Part shown: positions 16,967 to 27,142 of the stretch, piece after piece
Layout: each line of letters begins with the position of its first letter
How positions within the stretch are numbered: position 1 is the first letter of the stretch
From: Clostridia bacterium
Lineage (GTDB): Bacteria; Bacillota; Clostridia; Monoglobales; Monoglobaceae
Direction of reading: 5' to 3'
NCBI GenBank assembly: GCA_017546205.1
Contig: JAFYXJ010000026.1
Span: 1-64,000, forward strand
DNA length: 64,000 nt
The notes under the pieces: generated by a model
What the model saw: the letters and a program-made list of their open reading frames with translations, nothing else
Database searches by the model: none
Told to the model about the DNA's origin: nothing
Made by a program: the position numbers and the translations under genes

Positions 16967-19822
16967 ATGAAAAAAAGAATGTTATCCTATTTGCTGGTAG
17001 TTGCCATGCTGGCATCTCTGGTTGTTTTCCCGGCTTTTGCGGAAACAACAGAACCCAAGTATGAGTTCACTAAAAAAATTAGTGGCGTAGACTACTGGGA
17101 TGCGCCCGGCGGTTCCGGTACTTATACCGCAACTGTTGCCAACGAGGGACATGAGTCCAACAATTCTTTGCACATTGTATGGCAACCGTCTGCAGACGGA
17201 AATGCATTGACACTTCGTGCAAAGATTCCTACGGCAACCTACAATGCAGGAACTGCCAATGAAACGGCTACAGTATATCCCAAACTGTCTACCCATGGTG
17301 TGTATCGCTACAGTTTCTGGATTAAGGTATTAAGCGGCGGTGATACGGCAGCATTTACAGCACCGTTCAATGCCGGCGGAACTAATATCTTTAATCAGGG
17401 TGGCGTGAAAGCCGATGGTCAATGGTATTATGTTGAAAAAGTCGGAAATTTCTCCGGTGAAGCATTTGGAAACTTGTACATCAACATCAAAGCAAGTACC
17501 GGCAACACAGAACTTTACATCGATGATTTGAAGATTGAGAGACTGGATAATGCAACTGATAAGAATCCCATTACTCCTAACCTTCTTCTGGATTGGCAGA
17601 GTACCTTTGAGTTAGAACCCGTTGCAACTGCAACTCCGGCTCCTACCGTCGACCCGACAGAACCTGCTCTTGTGTTAGGTGCTTCCAATGGTAAGTGGAA
17701 TAAGAATGATGGATTTGCACCGTCAGGTGTTGTAGGCACAGACTATTCTGTTACCATCAGCAATCAGGGCGGTTACAATTCTGACCATGCATTGCATGTA
17801 ATTTGGAAGCCAACCGCATCAGGCAATTATTCGATTAAGGCGTATTTGCCCACAGCAACTTACAATTCAGGCACCAATAATGAAACCGTAGTATCAGGCG
17901 GAGTTATCCAGACAGCAGGTAAGTATAAGTACAGCATGATGGTAAAACGTGTGGTATACGATCCCACCGGAGGTGGTGTGGATTCCACATTCCTTAAGCC
18001 CTGGGAATGGCAAGGCTATCAATTTGCACAACAGGGACTTACCAACGGCGAATGGAAAGAGCTGAGCTGGATAGGAACCTTTACAGGCAGCAATGCGCCC
18101 AAAGCACCTGTCTTTACTTTCAAGGGGGATGATGCTCAGGAATATTACTTCGATAATATTACCCTGGTTCGTGTAGACGATGCAGGAAATGCTATCACCC
18201 CCAACTTGCTTGGCGATGAGCAGTCTACCTTTGAACCAACACCGGTTGCAACCCCGGCACCCACTGCAACCCCGGCGCCTACCGCAAATACGGATATTGA
18301 GTTTAAGACAGGTGCATCCAATGGCATGTGGAACAAAACCTCCACACCCACAGGCGTTGCAGGTACCGACTATTCTGTTGCCATCAGCACAACCGAGGGA
18401 TATGAGTCCAATCATTCCCTGCATGTGATTTGGAATCCCACTGCATCAGGTGCCTATACAATTCAGGCATTTTTACCTACCAAGACCTACAATGCAGGCA
18501 CCGCAAATGAAACGGTTGTTGAAGGCGGTGTTTTCAAAACACCCGGTAAGTACAAGTACAGCATGATGGTAAAACGCGTGGTATACAACCCAACAGGAGG
18601 CGGTGTGGATTCCACCTTTGTGAAGCCTTTTGTGGATGGCGGAAATCAATTCCAACATCAGACTAGTCTTACCAATGGGGAATGGAAGGAACTGAGTTTT
18701 ACAGGAGATTATACGGGCGCTAATTGGGCACCTAAAACACCTATCTTTACTTTCAAGGGTGACGATGCACAGGAATATTACTTCGATAATATTACCCTGG
18801 TTCGTGTAGACGATGCAGGAAATGCTATCACCCCCAACTTGCTTGGCGATGAGCAGTCTACCTTTGAGCCTGTAGAGGAAATCAAATATCCTGACCTGAC
18901 CGCAATTAACTTTGTAAACAGCATTTGGGTACAACAGGATCCCAAACCGGCTGCAGATGTCTGCAAAAAGGAAATTACTGCAATGGAAGGTTACAATTCC
19001 TCTCGGTCTTTACATTTCTATCTGGATGATACTGCCGGAACAGGAAAAAGCCTTGCATACCGTCTGCAACTTCCCGATAGCAGTTATACCGATACTGCAT
19101 CCGGACTTACCACCACGGTCAGCGGTGCTAAGATTCAGGAAAAAGGTAAGTACAAAGTTTCCTTCTGGGTAAAAGTTGTCAGCGGATGTGAAAACACCGG
19201 CTTTACCGGTCCCTGGGATTGGACAGGAAATCTCTTCAAAAATAATGGAATTTCTGCAAACGGTGAGTGGATCTATGTAGAAAAAACAGGAAACCTGACT
19301 GCAGAGGTAAGCAACGGCGGCGGAGCAACCCGTAACTTTGTTCTGACCATAAAAGGTACCGGTGTGAATGAACTGTATCTGGACAATCTTTCTATTGTAA
19401 GAGTAGATGACAACGGTAATGCAATTTCCCCCAACCTTTTGCCGGGCGTTGCAGGTAATTTTGAGACCGCAACCACGGGTATGGAAGTTTACGGTGCAAA
19501 ACTGTATGATGCGGAATGGAATGAGATTACCGAACTGACCACCGCACTCAGTGGCAAGAAGGTGACCGCACTGGCGACTGTTGTGAATCATGATGCGGCA
19601 ACAACCGGTCAGGTTATGCTTTGCTTCTATGAGGGCCACCAACTCAAGTATGTTAAGCTTTCTGCTCTTTCCAATCTTACCAGTGGTGGTCCGGCTCAGG
19701 TAATTCCGGTGGAGATGACACTGCCCACCATTACTGATGTGACCAATCTGTCCATCAAAGCCTTTGTTTGGGACAGCGTAAAGGGTATGACCCCGCTGAC
19801 CAACTATGTATATGAAATTTAA
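16967..19822 (+). CDS. Secreted four-CBM protein without catalytic domain
   Basis: A 951-residue exported protein; the signal peptide ends near VFPAFAET, and RBS AAGGAG precedes ATG 16967. It contains four copies of the ~200-residue carbohydrate-binding-like sandwich seen in the previous gene. Two end in YYFDNITLVRVDDAGN and the last in LYLDNLSIVRVDDNGN. TP-rich linkers (VATPAPTATPAPT) separate them, and a C-terminal ~100-residue beta domain like that before the SGNH domain of its neighbour closes the protein. No hydrolase motif is present and the gene ends cleanly at NYVYEI, so it seems to be a binding or display protein rather than a truncated enzyme. It may hold polysaccharide at the surface for the secreted hydrolases encoded next. 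Confidence 0.8.
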   Translation: MKKRMLSYLLVVAMLASLVVFPAFAETTEPKYEFTKKISGVDYWDAPGGSGTYTATVANEGHESNNSLHIVWQPSADGNALTLRAKIPTATYNAGTANETATVYPKLSTHGVYRYSFWIKVLSGGDTAAFTAPFNAGGTNIFNQGGVKADGQWYYVEKVGNFSGEAFGNLYINIKASTGNTELYIDDLKIERLDNATDKNPITPNLLLDWQSTFELEPVATATPAPTVDPTEPALVLGASNGKWNKNDGFAPSGVVGTDYSVTISNQGGYNSDHALHVIWKPTASGNYSIKAYLPTATYNSGTNNETVVSGGVIQTAGKYKYSMMVKRVVYDPTGGGVDSTFLKPWEWQGYQFAQQGLTNGEWKELSWIGTFTGSNAPKAPVFTFKGDDAQEYYFDNITLVRVDDAGNAITPNLLGDEQSTFEPTPVATPAPTATPAPTANTDIEFKTGASNGMWNKTSTPTGVAGTDYSVAISTTEGYESNHSLHVIWNPTASGAYTIQAFLPTKTYNAGTANETVVEGGVFKTPGKYKYSMMVKRVVYNPTGGGVDSTFVKPFVDGGNQFQHQTSLTNGEWKELSFTGDYTGANWAPKTPIFTFKGDDAQEYYFDNITLVRVDDAGNAITPNLLGDEQSTFEPVEEIKYPDLTAINFVNSIWVQQDPKPAADVCKKEITAMEGYNSSRSLHFYLDDTAGTGKSLAYRLQLPDSSYTDTASGLTTTVSGAKIQEKGKYKVSFWVKVVSGCENTGFTGPWDWTGNLFKNNGISANGEWIYVEKTGNLTAEVSNGGGATRNFVLTIKGTGVNELYLDNLSIVRVDDNGNAISPNLLPGVAGNFETATTGMEVYGAKLYDAEWNEITELTTALSGKKVTALATVVNHDAATTGQVMLCFYEGHQLKYVKLSALSNLTSGGPAQVIPVEMTLPTITDVTNLSIKAFVWDSVKGMTPLTNYVYEI

Positions 19823-19841
19823 TTGATTTGTAGGTGAAAAT

Positions 19842-22800
19842 ATGAAAAAACTGCGCAGAATCATAGCCTTGCTTCTTTGTATTGCATTTGCCTGCCCCGT
19901 ATTTTGGGGGCAGGCAGAGACAGATGCACCTTTTGCGCTTTGCAGCATAGAATCCGTAATTGCCAAAGGAAAAACTATTTGTACCATCAAAGGTGTTTCC
20001 TTTGCAAAAGAGGGGTCTGTGATTTCTGCGACAGTGACCGGAAAAAGCGGAAGCAAAGCAACACTCAATCCTGCCAGCCTTACGGTGGGATTGAGTGGAG
20101 AATTTGCGTTTTCTTTTGAACAAAAGGAAACAGAATATACATTGCTTCTGAAAACAGAAACCGGAGAAAAACTGGAAACAACTTTGGATTTGGCAGGAAG
20201 CGATGCCTTGCTGCAATTGGGGAAAAATGCCGGATATTCCATGACCGGTGTTACCCTCACCAAAGAGGGATATACCCTCGTCGGTACCCATTCCGGAAAG
20301 GCAAAGGGGGATGTTACCCTGACTGCCTGGGATGCGTTAGATGAACTTAAGGCGGCAATGCAAAAGGCATCAGATGATAATCGAAACTTTGAGATTTCTT
20401 TCTTGCTGGATCCGGGTACATATACTTTGCTGTTGGAAGCAGCCGGACTTTCCCAAGTTTCCTGTTTGCTTTCAGTGACAGAAAATACTTTGAGCGGTTC
20501 TGATGCATACATGGAGGGAGTTCTCTTCCGCCTGGGTGAATATGCGGATGATTTGGATACTTTGATTGCCGAATGTACTCAGAAAGAGATTCCTACTGAT
20601 TACGAAAAGGCATCCGTAGCTATCATAAGAGAGTTTATGGAAAACATCCGCTTTGAAGCGGAACATAATGACACATCACGGGTAGGTCAATATATGAAAA
20701 TTTTGACCACGATGTATCAAGATACAAAGGCAGATCTTTCTGCATACCTTTCCGGTGAGAAAAAAGCGTTCGCTGTCCCCAAATATCAGGGGGGCGCAGT
20801 GGAATTTGACGGAACAACCATCCTGGCTGAGACTGATACGGGCGGCATCAAAGAAAAGAGACCGGTATTCTTCACCGGCTTCGGCCACTTTGAAACCGGA
20901 CGAGAAAGCATTCCGTTCTTTGCAAGCCTGGGAATGAATTATGCAAATATCGGGTTTACCATGGAGGATAACAGCATTGCAGGACGAAAGTACTGCAAAA
21001 ATATTATGATGCCGGCAGAGGGACAGCCGTTCCGGAATCCATCGGTAATGAGCACGGTAGAGTGGGAATTGTACAGCAAGTACGGAATCTACATCGACTA
21101 TGATTCTGTTGATGCTGTTAAGGAAGGACTGCAGCTGGCAGAGGATTACAACTTCTTTGTTGATGTGGAGATGGGGCTTAACCATATTCCAAACCTTGTA
21201 TTTGTCCAGTATCCGGAAGCAAAACACGCAGGGACGGTGTATCTGCCCTTTACCCTTGATCATATGGGTATCCGGGACTTCATCGCACTCTGGTTCAAAT
21301 ATATTTTGTCTGAGACCAAGGAGTATGATGCACTCAAGCATGTTATTCTGGTGAACGAACCTGCGGTCAATACCAACTACACCAATTCGAATGGGGTTCA
21401 GTATTACAAGCCGCTGTGGCAGGAGTTCCTGGTTGAAAAATACGGAACGATAGCAGCGCTCAATCAGGCATACAACGGCACAACCTATGCTGATTTTTCT
21501 CAGGTTTTGATGCCCACGGGGATGGAAGCAACACCCTTATTCAACGATTATATGGATTTTAATGAGGGTGTGATTAATGAGTTCCACCATTGGCTGACCC
21601 AAACTGCAGGAAAAGAAAACCCCAATATATTAAAGAGTTCTAAAGTCATGTCTTACTTCCGTTATAATTATCCTTCATATCTTATCATTGGAAGTAACTA
21701 CGAGAAAGTGTCCAAGGATTTTGATATCAACAATTGTGATGCATTTTCCTATTGGGGCAATGATGCGGACACACCCATGCCCATCAAAATGGGATGGTAT
21801 GATTACATAACTTCGGTGAATGATTTGCCGGCGTGGGATTCAGAATCCCATATCCTGTACGACAGACCAACCGTGGATTATATCGACCTTATTCCGGAGT
21901 ATGTAGCAGCAGATGTCTGGAATGGTGCGGTTCACGGACGGTCAGGGGATATGCTCTGGCTTTATGACCACCGTGATGTCAATATGCCCTATTATGAAAT
22001 AGGCTGGAGCAATGCAAACTCCAACTTTGCACTTCGTCCCGATTCTGTCAAAGCCGTGTCCACGGCTGCAATGGATTTGAATCGGCTTTCCAAAGAGGTT
22101 GCGGCACTGCAGAAAGAGCAGGCAAAGGTAGGAATTTTGTTCTCCACAACGTCTATCAATTATAATCAGGAGAGTATGACATCTGCTTGTGATGCATATC
22201 AGGAAATTATTTTCAGCGGACAAAAGGCAGGTTTTGTGACAGAGGAAAAAGCAGAAGATATGCATCAGTATGAATTGCTGATTGTTCCTGCCATGACCCA
22301 TGTGCCAAAGAACATGGTTCAGGAAATCAATAACTATCTCAACGCAGGAGGCAAGGTCCTGATGTTGGGAAATCAAGCCCTTGCCTATGATGAAAACGGC
22401 AAGGCACATGATGCAAGCATTCTTGGTTCTATAGCGAAAAAAGCGGATACCAAGAGCACGGTCAAAGGAAAGATTCAGGAGATGGAGCTTTCCCGCATTG
22501 TGCTCAAGGACGCTGTAACCGGGAATCCGGTTCATAACATAGAATGGTCGTATACGGAGTATGATGGTGGCTATGTTGTGAACATCTTAAATTATGACAA
22601 AACAGAAGAAAAAACAGTTCAACTATTCTTAGATGGCAATCCGATAACCACAATGCAGGAACTGCGTACCGGCGAATGGACAAACGACGGAGAACTCTGT
22701 CTAAAGCCTTACCAGCCCCAGTTGCTTGCAGTAAAGGAAATTAACCTTACGCTACAGGATGAAAACGGAAATGTGTTAAAAGAGAACCTTGACAGCATTG

Positions 22801-23018
22801 AAACGGGCACGGTAGTATGCCAGACCCCCATAGAGGGAAATGTTGTACTTGCCCTTTACAAGGATGATGAACTGATGAAAGTAAGTTTAGGGACGGGAAA
22901 ACTCTCTATTACAGATTGCAGTCAAAAGGGAACCTATCGTTTGATGGCAACTGTCTGGGAGCCTGAGACTTTAACACCCCGTACGGATTGTATCAACATT
23001 TTTAAGGAGGTAGAATGA
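19842..23018 (+). CDS. Secreted clan GH-A (GH42-like) hydrolase
   Basis: A 1058-residue exported enzyme. The signal peptide ends near WGQAET. Residues ~25-230 are two beta domains and ~230-305 is helical. The TIM barrel occupies ~320-700 with acid/base Glu in ILVNEPAV and probable nucleophile Glu in WDSESHIL. A GATase-like trimerisation-type domain follows (~740-870; KVGILFSTTS, YLNAGGKVLMLG), then small beta domains. RBS AGGTGAAAAT before ATG 19842 is weak. It overlaps the next gene's start (ATGATG over the TGA stop), indicating coupling. Homology to the proteins at 1-1940 and 23015 makes it the third family member here. beta-Galactosidase-like activity is the family expectation, with the exact substrate unknown. 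Confidence 0.85.
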   Translation: MKKLRRIIALLLCIAFACPVFWGQAETDAPFALCSIESVIAKGKTICTIKGVSFAKEGSVISATVTGKSGSKATLNPASLTVGLSGEFAFSFEQKETEYTLLLKTETGEKLETTLDLAGSDALLQLGKNAGYSMTGVTLTKEGYTLVGTHSGKAKGDVTLTAWDALDELKAAMQKASDDNRNFEISFLLDPGTYTLLLEAAGLSQVSCLLSVTENTLSGSDAYMEGVLFRLGEYADDLDTLIAECTQKEIPTDYEKASVAIIREFMENIRFEAEHNDTSRVGQYMKILTTMYQDTKADLSAYLSGEKKAFAVPKYQGGAVEFDGTTILAETDTGGIKEKRPVFFTGFGHFETGRESIPFFASLGMNYANIGFTMEDNSIAGRKYCKNIMMPAEGQPFRNPSVMSTVEWELYSKYGIYIDYDSVDAVKEGLQLAEDYNFFVDVEMGLNHIPNLVFVQYPEAKHAGTVYLPFTLDHMGIRDFIALWFKYILSETKEYDALKHVILVNEPAVNTNYTNSNGVQYYKPLWQEFLVEKYGTIAALNQAYNGTTYADFSQVLMPTGMEATPLFNDYMDFNEGVINEFHHWLTQTAGKENPNILKSSKVMSYFRYNYPSYLIIGSNYEKVSKDFDINNCDAFSYWGNDADTPMPIKMGWYDYITSVNDLPAWDSESHILYDRPTVDYIDLIPEYVAADVWNGAVHGRSGDMLWLYDHRDVNMPYYEIGWSNANSNFALRPDSVKAVSTAAMDLNRLSKEVAALQKEQAKVGILFSTTSINYNQESMTSACDAYQEIIFSGQKAGFVTEEKAEDMHQYELLIVPAMTHVPKNMVQEINNYLNAGGKVLMLGNQALAYDENGKAHDASILGSIAKKADTKSTVKGKIQEMELSRIVLKDAVTGNPVHNIEWSYTEYDGGYVVNILNYDKTEEKTVQLFLDGNPITTMQELRTGEWTNDGELCLKPYQPQLLAVKEINLTLQDENGNVLKENLDSIETGTVVCQTPIEGNVVLALYKDDELMKVSLGTGKLSITDCSQKGTYRLMATVWEPETLTPRTDCINIFKEVE

Positions 23019-26000
23019 TGGAAAGAGTAAGAAAAGTAGCGGCATTCTGCATTGTCTTTTGTATGCTTTTGGCGATGATTCCGGTATCGGCATCGCCTAC
23101 TGCGGTTACTTATGTCACTGATATCAACGGATGGTCCTTTACATCCAGCAAATCGGATTCCGGTGCGTATATTGACAGAGGACCTGATTCTCTGGGCAAC
23201 GGCTCATTGATGATGTACAACAACACGCCCAACGGTTCTGAGAAATATGGTATGCTGGTATCCAATGCAGCTGCCGCAAAAACTGGACACACCTATGTGC
23301 TGGAATTTGACGCAAAACTCAAAAATGCACAATTGCAGGGTGCACCTTCAAGATTGAATGCAACCATCAGCTGGGCATCCCAGATTAATTTAACCCCGGG
23401 TCCCAATTCCTACGGATGGACCCATTTCAAGTCCTCCTATACAGCACCCAAGGACAGAGATCTTACGGTTCGTATGCAACTCTCGGACAGAGTAGAGGCA
23501 TTATGGGTGGATAATATCCGTCTTTATGATGTAGAAAACCCGTCGCTGAACCTTGTGACCAATGGCGACTTTGAAGATGGCTCCGGAACAGAAGTTCCGC
23601 AAAAAGAGGCGATAGAGGAAGTTGTCACGGTTGAAAAGGAAGATATGCTGGCGGTATACAACAAGGTGACCATCGACGGAAAACTGGACGACTGGGATCA
23701 AGTGGATGCTATGCCGGTAGTACAGAAGTTTGAAATACCTGGAAACGAAGCGCCTGCAGCACAGATAACCACTGATATTAAGTTTGGCTATGATGAAGAA
23801 AATCTTTATTTTGCCATCATTGTAGAAAATGATCCCGTTCATGTTTCTACATCCACATCTTCATACTGGAACGGGGACAGTTTGCAGTTTGCCATTGCAG
23901 ATCCCGCCAGTGACAGTCCGGCTATGGTGGAGCGTGGTGTAATGCTGATTCCGGAAAGCGGGAAGGTGCATAAGACTCATTCAGAGTTTTTGGTTAGCGT
24001 CAGTCGAGATGACAAGGCAAAGAGAACTGTGTACGAGGTTGCACTTCCTTGGGCGGTGGATTTCGGCTCAGATGTTCCGGATGAAATCCTGTTCAATATG
24101 CTTATCAACCAGAATGATGGAAATGGCAGAAGCTATTGTATGGAAATCAGCCCCGGTATTTCCAATGGCAAGGATTTGAGTACCTTTAACTCCCTGTTCA
24201 TGGGTAAAAAGGTTGGAGATATCATGTACTCCGTTGCCGGTCAGAGTAAATTTTTTGTTGGTGATACCGGGAAAAAGACCGTGAAATTCATTAACAAGGG
24301 AACTGAAAGCAAGGAAGCAACGGCTACTCACATAGAATCCGGCGTTTCCAAAAAAGTGATCGTACCTGCAGGAAAATCGGTGGGTGTGGAGATTCAGACA
24401 ACTGCAAAAGAGGCAGGCACTGTTCCCGTTACCCTGAAGCTTTCCAGCGGAGGGGATGAACTGACATTGGAAAAACCCATGAAAGCAGTGCTGGATTATA
24501 AGAAAGTATATCCTGAATTCAAAGAGAGAATTGACGGGTATGTAGCAGAATTGAAGGAACTTTTGCTCAAGTGTGAGGCAAAAGGGATTTCCCCTGATTA
24601 TGAACACGCAAAATTTGCAGTCATCAGTGAAGGTGCCAACAACATCGCGCTGATGAAGAGCAAGAACTACTATGATTCCATGGAAGAATTCGATCGTGTT
24701 TTCACCATGGAATATGAAAACATCAAAGAAACGTTAAATTCCTACTTAAAAGGTGAGGCAACACCTCTGGATGTTCCGGATATGCTGGTTACTGATGCCG
24801 GATTCAAGATGGATGGAACATCAATCATTGCTCCTACCATTCTAAATGACGGAACCATAGAAGAAAGGCCGGTCTTTATAGGCGGATTCGGACATTACGA
24901 AACAGCCATTGCCAAAATGCCGTTGTTTGCTCAGATGGGATTCAATCTGATATCCAGCGGCGGTGAATGGGAATCCCGTGAGGTACTTTCCGGTGCAGCC
25001 ATTGACCATTGGGATTACCTCTGGTGGGACGGCAAACCCGAAGTTGTGGTAACGGAATCTCTGGATGACAAGGTGCAGGGAAGAGCCGCACTGAAAGTTT
25101 CCAGAGCACATCAAAATGTGTCCGCCGGTATTACGTACATTCGCCAGTTGGTGGATGTAGAACCCAATACCACCTATCATTTCAGCGTCAAAGCCAAGGG
25201 AACGGATATGATTAAAAATGCAATCTTTATCCAGAACACCCGGTTTGATTCCTGGGGTGCAAGACTTCCCTTTGAACCGTCAACGGATTGGAAAGAGTAT
25301 ACCCAGACCTACACCACGGGTCCTGATGAAACGGTGATGTATTGTAACATCGTATTCCAGACGGAAGCGAAAGATATTCTGATTGACGATGCAAGACTGT
25401 ACAAAGACGGCGATACCAAAAACCTGCTGAGAAACGGCGGATTTGATGCAGAACATGCAAAATCTAAATACACTGAAGAAGCGGCAGAACTGGGACTTAT
25501 TATTCAACAGTCCGGCATTGATGAATGGAGAAAATTGTTCGCAGAGGCGGAACAGAACAATATGGCGGTTAATATGCACATGAGTTTTATCAATCTGCCT
25601 GATGTTGTCAAGTGGAGTGACCCTGCACTTACCCAAGTTCGTTCCGGTGATTATTTCCAGTCCCCCATTGATCATGAAAGTTTTGTAAAGTTTCAAAGTC
25701 TCTGGTGTCGAGTTATCTTAGAGGTTGCAAGTGAATACAACTGTCCCATTCAAATGGGTATGTGGAATGAACCAGGTATTCGTTCCGCACCCCACGAGTG
25801 GTACAAACCCAGATGGGTACAATTCCTGAAAGACAGACACGGCAGTGTGGAAAATATGAATGCGGCATGGGGAACGGACTATCAGAGCTTTGAAGATGTA
25901 GTCATGTCCGGCTGGAAAGAGGCGACACCGCAGTTCTATGATTATCGTTGCTTCAATGATATGCTGGTTACCGAATTCCATCAGCGCATTGCCGATGATA

Positions 26001-27127
26001 TTCGCAAAGAATATCCCAATGTTCTGCTCGGAACCAAAATTATGGCAAATATCCGGTATGACGGAGACGACCGATTCTGGAACGGTGCCGATTATGAGCA
26101 GATTGTCAAATGTGTGGATATCAATGAAAATGACGCATGGTCCATACTCAATGACTATCGTATCCCAATGATTACCCAGATTGCATGGTATGATTTCCAG
26201 ACCTCCTTGCTGGATGCTCCGGTCTTTAATACGGAGAATCATATCATCAAGGACGGCAAAACGGTAATGTATGATGAAAAACTGATTAACCACTGTGGTT
26301 CCACCATCTGGATGGGCGGCGTTCATGGTATGGGTGAATCCTTAATCTGGCAATGGGATTTGCGTGAGGGTGAAGGATGCCCGTGGAATAACGGCTTTGC
26401 AGCAAATACAAACTTTGTATTCCGTCCCGCTGAAACCATGGCTATGATAAAGGCGCATCTGGATTTGAATCGTCTCTCCAAAGAGGTTACTGCACTGCAA
26501 AAGGCAGAACGCAAGGTTTCTATGTTGTATTCCAGAACCGATCATGGTTATGCGCAGGATACTATGCGTCAGTTGATGCCGGTTTATGAGGACATCATGT
26601 TTGCGGGACAGAAACCCCATTTCACCACAGAATCCACCCTTTCCCAGATGCATGATTATGATCTGGTTGTTATTCCTAATTACCCCAATGTGCAGAAAAC
26701 TGTGTTGGAGGAGTTGGATAAGTATCTGGACAATGGCGGTAAGGTTCTGATTGTGGACGAGGCGGCACTGCGGTTTGACCATTATAACAAACCTCACGAT
26801 GAGGCACTCTTAAAGGATATTTATGATAGAGCCATTGTCGGTGACAAGGTGGCAGAAACCATTCAGGAACTTGGATTTTCCGAGGTATGGTTGGTTGACA
26901 CCCAGACCGGCAAAAAGGTGGAAAATGTGGAATGGTCTTGCGTTGAATATGACGGCAAAATGCTGTTAAACATCATGAACTATGACAAACTGAATGATTA
27001 TACAGTGAAAGTGATGTATAACGGCAAAGAGGTAACTGACTTCCTTGAACTCAGAAGCATGAAGTCCATGCAGGGAACGATTCCTGCCAATACCAATCAA
27101 CCTTTGCTGTTGCAATTTGATAAATAA
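23015..27127 (+). CDS. Large secreted multidomain clan GH-A hydrolase
   Basis: A 1370-residue exported enzyme. The start is ATG 23015 or the adjacent ATG 23018, both behind AAGGAGG and overlapping the upstream stop. A signal peptide ends near PVSASP. Domain order: CBM-like sandwich (~30-190), CBM9/DOMON-type domain (~210-395; IDGKLDDWDQVDAMP), Ig-like domain and helical segment (~400-590), then a GH-A barrel. The barrel is interrupted early by another CBM-like sandwich (~660-800; TTGPDETVMY, NLLRNGGFD). Acid/base Glu is in GMWNEPGI and the probable nucleophile Glu in FNTENHII. A trimerisation-type domain (~1160-1280; YLDNGGKVLIVDE) ends the protein. It is followed 15 nt later by GH38. The layout suggests a polysaccharide-bound exo-enzyme; the substrate is unknown. 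Confidence 0.85.
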   Translation: MMERVRKVAAFCIVFCMLLAMIPVSASPTAVTYVTDINGWSFTSSKSDSGAYIDRGPDSLGNGSLMMYNNTPNGSEKYGMLVSNAAAAKTGHTYVLEFDAKLKNAQLQGAPSRLNATISWASQINLTPGPNSYGWTHFKSSYTAPKDRDLTVRMQLSDRVEALWVDNIRLYDVENPSLNLVTNGDFEDGSGTEVPQKEAIEEVVTVEKEDMLAVYNKVTIDGKLDDWDQVDAMPVVQKFEIPGNEAPAAQITTDIKFGYDEENLYFAIIVENDPVHVSTSTSSYWNGDSLQFAIADPASDSPAMVERGVMLIPESGKVHKTHSEFLVSVSRDDKAKRTVYEVALPWAVDFGSDVPDEILFNMLINQNDGNGRSYCMEISPGISNGKDLSTFNSLFMGKKVGDIMYSVAGQSKFFVGDTGKKTVKFINKGTESKEATATHIESGVSKKVIVPAGKSVGVEIQTTAKEAGTVPVTLKLSSGGDELTLEKPMKAVLDYKKVYPEFKERIDGYVAELKELLLKCEAKGISPDYEHAKFAVISEGANNIALMKSKNYYDSMEEFDRVFTMEYENIKETLNSYLKGEATPLDVPDMLVTDAGFKMDGTSIIAPTILNDGTIEERPVFIGGFGHYETAIAKMPLFAQMGFNLISSGGEWESREVLSGAAIDHWDYLWWDGKPEVVVTESLDDKVQGRAALKVSRAHQNVSAGITYIRQLVDVEPNTTYHFSVKAKGTDMIKNAIFIQNTRFDSWGARLPFEPSTDWKEYTQTYTTGPDETVMYCNIVFQTEAKDILIDDARLYKDGDTKNLLRNGGFDAEHAKSKYTEEAAELGLIIQQSGIDEWRKLFAEAEQNNMAVNMHMSFINLPDVVKWSDPALTQVRSGDYFQSPIDHESFVKFQSLWCRVILEVASEYNCPIQMGMWNEPGIRSAPHEWYKPRWVQFLKDRHGSVENMNAAWGTDYQSFEDVVMSGWKEATPQFYDYRCFNDMLVTEFHQRIADDIRKEYPNVLLGTKIMANIRYDGDDRFWNGADYEQIVKCVDINENDAWSILNDYRIPMITQIAWYDFQTSLLDAPVFNTENHIIKDGKTVMYDEKLINHCGSTIWMGGVHGMGESLIWQWDLREGEGCPWNNGFAANTNFVFRPAETMAMIKAHLDLNRLSKEVTALQKAERKVSMLYSRTDHGYAQDTMRQLMPVYEDIMFAGQKPHFTTESTLSQMHDYDLVVIPNYPNVQKTVLEELDKYLDNGGKVLIVDEAALRFDHYNKPHDEALLKDIYDRAIVGDKVAETIQELGFSEVWLVDTQTGKKVENVEWSCVEYDGKMLLNIMNYDKLNDYTVKVMYNGKEVTDFLELRSMKSMQGTIPANTNQPLLLQFDK

Positions 27128-27142
27128 TGACGGAGGACAATT

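Noticed and set aside
19010-20512. 500-residue minus-strand ORF
   Set aside because: Runs antisense across the end of one secreted gene and the start of the next; low-complexity Ser/Val composition typical of a shadow frame.
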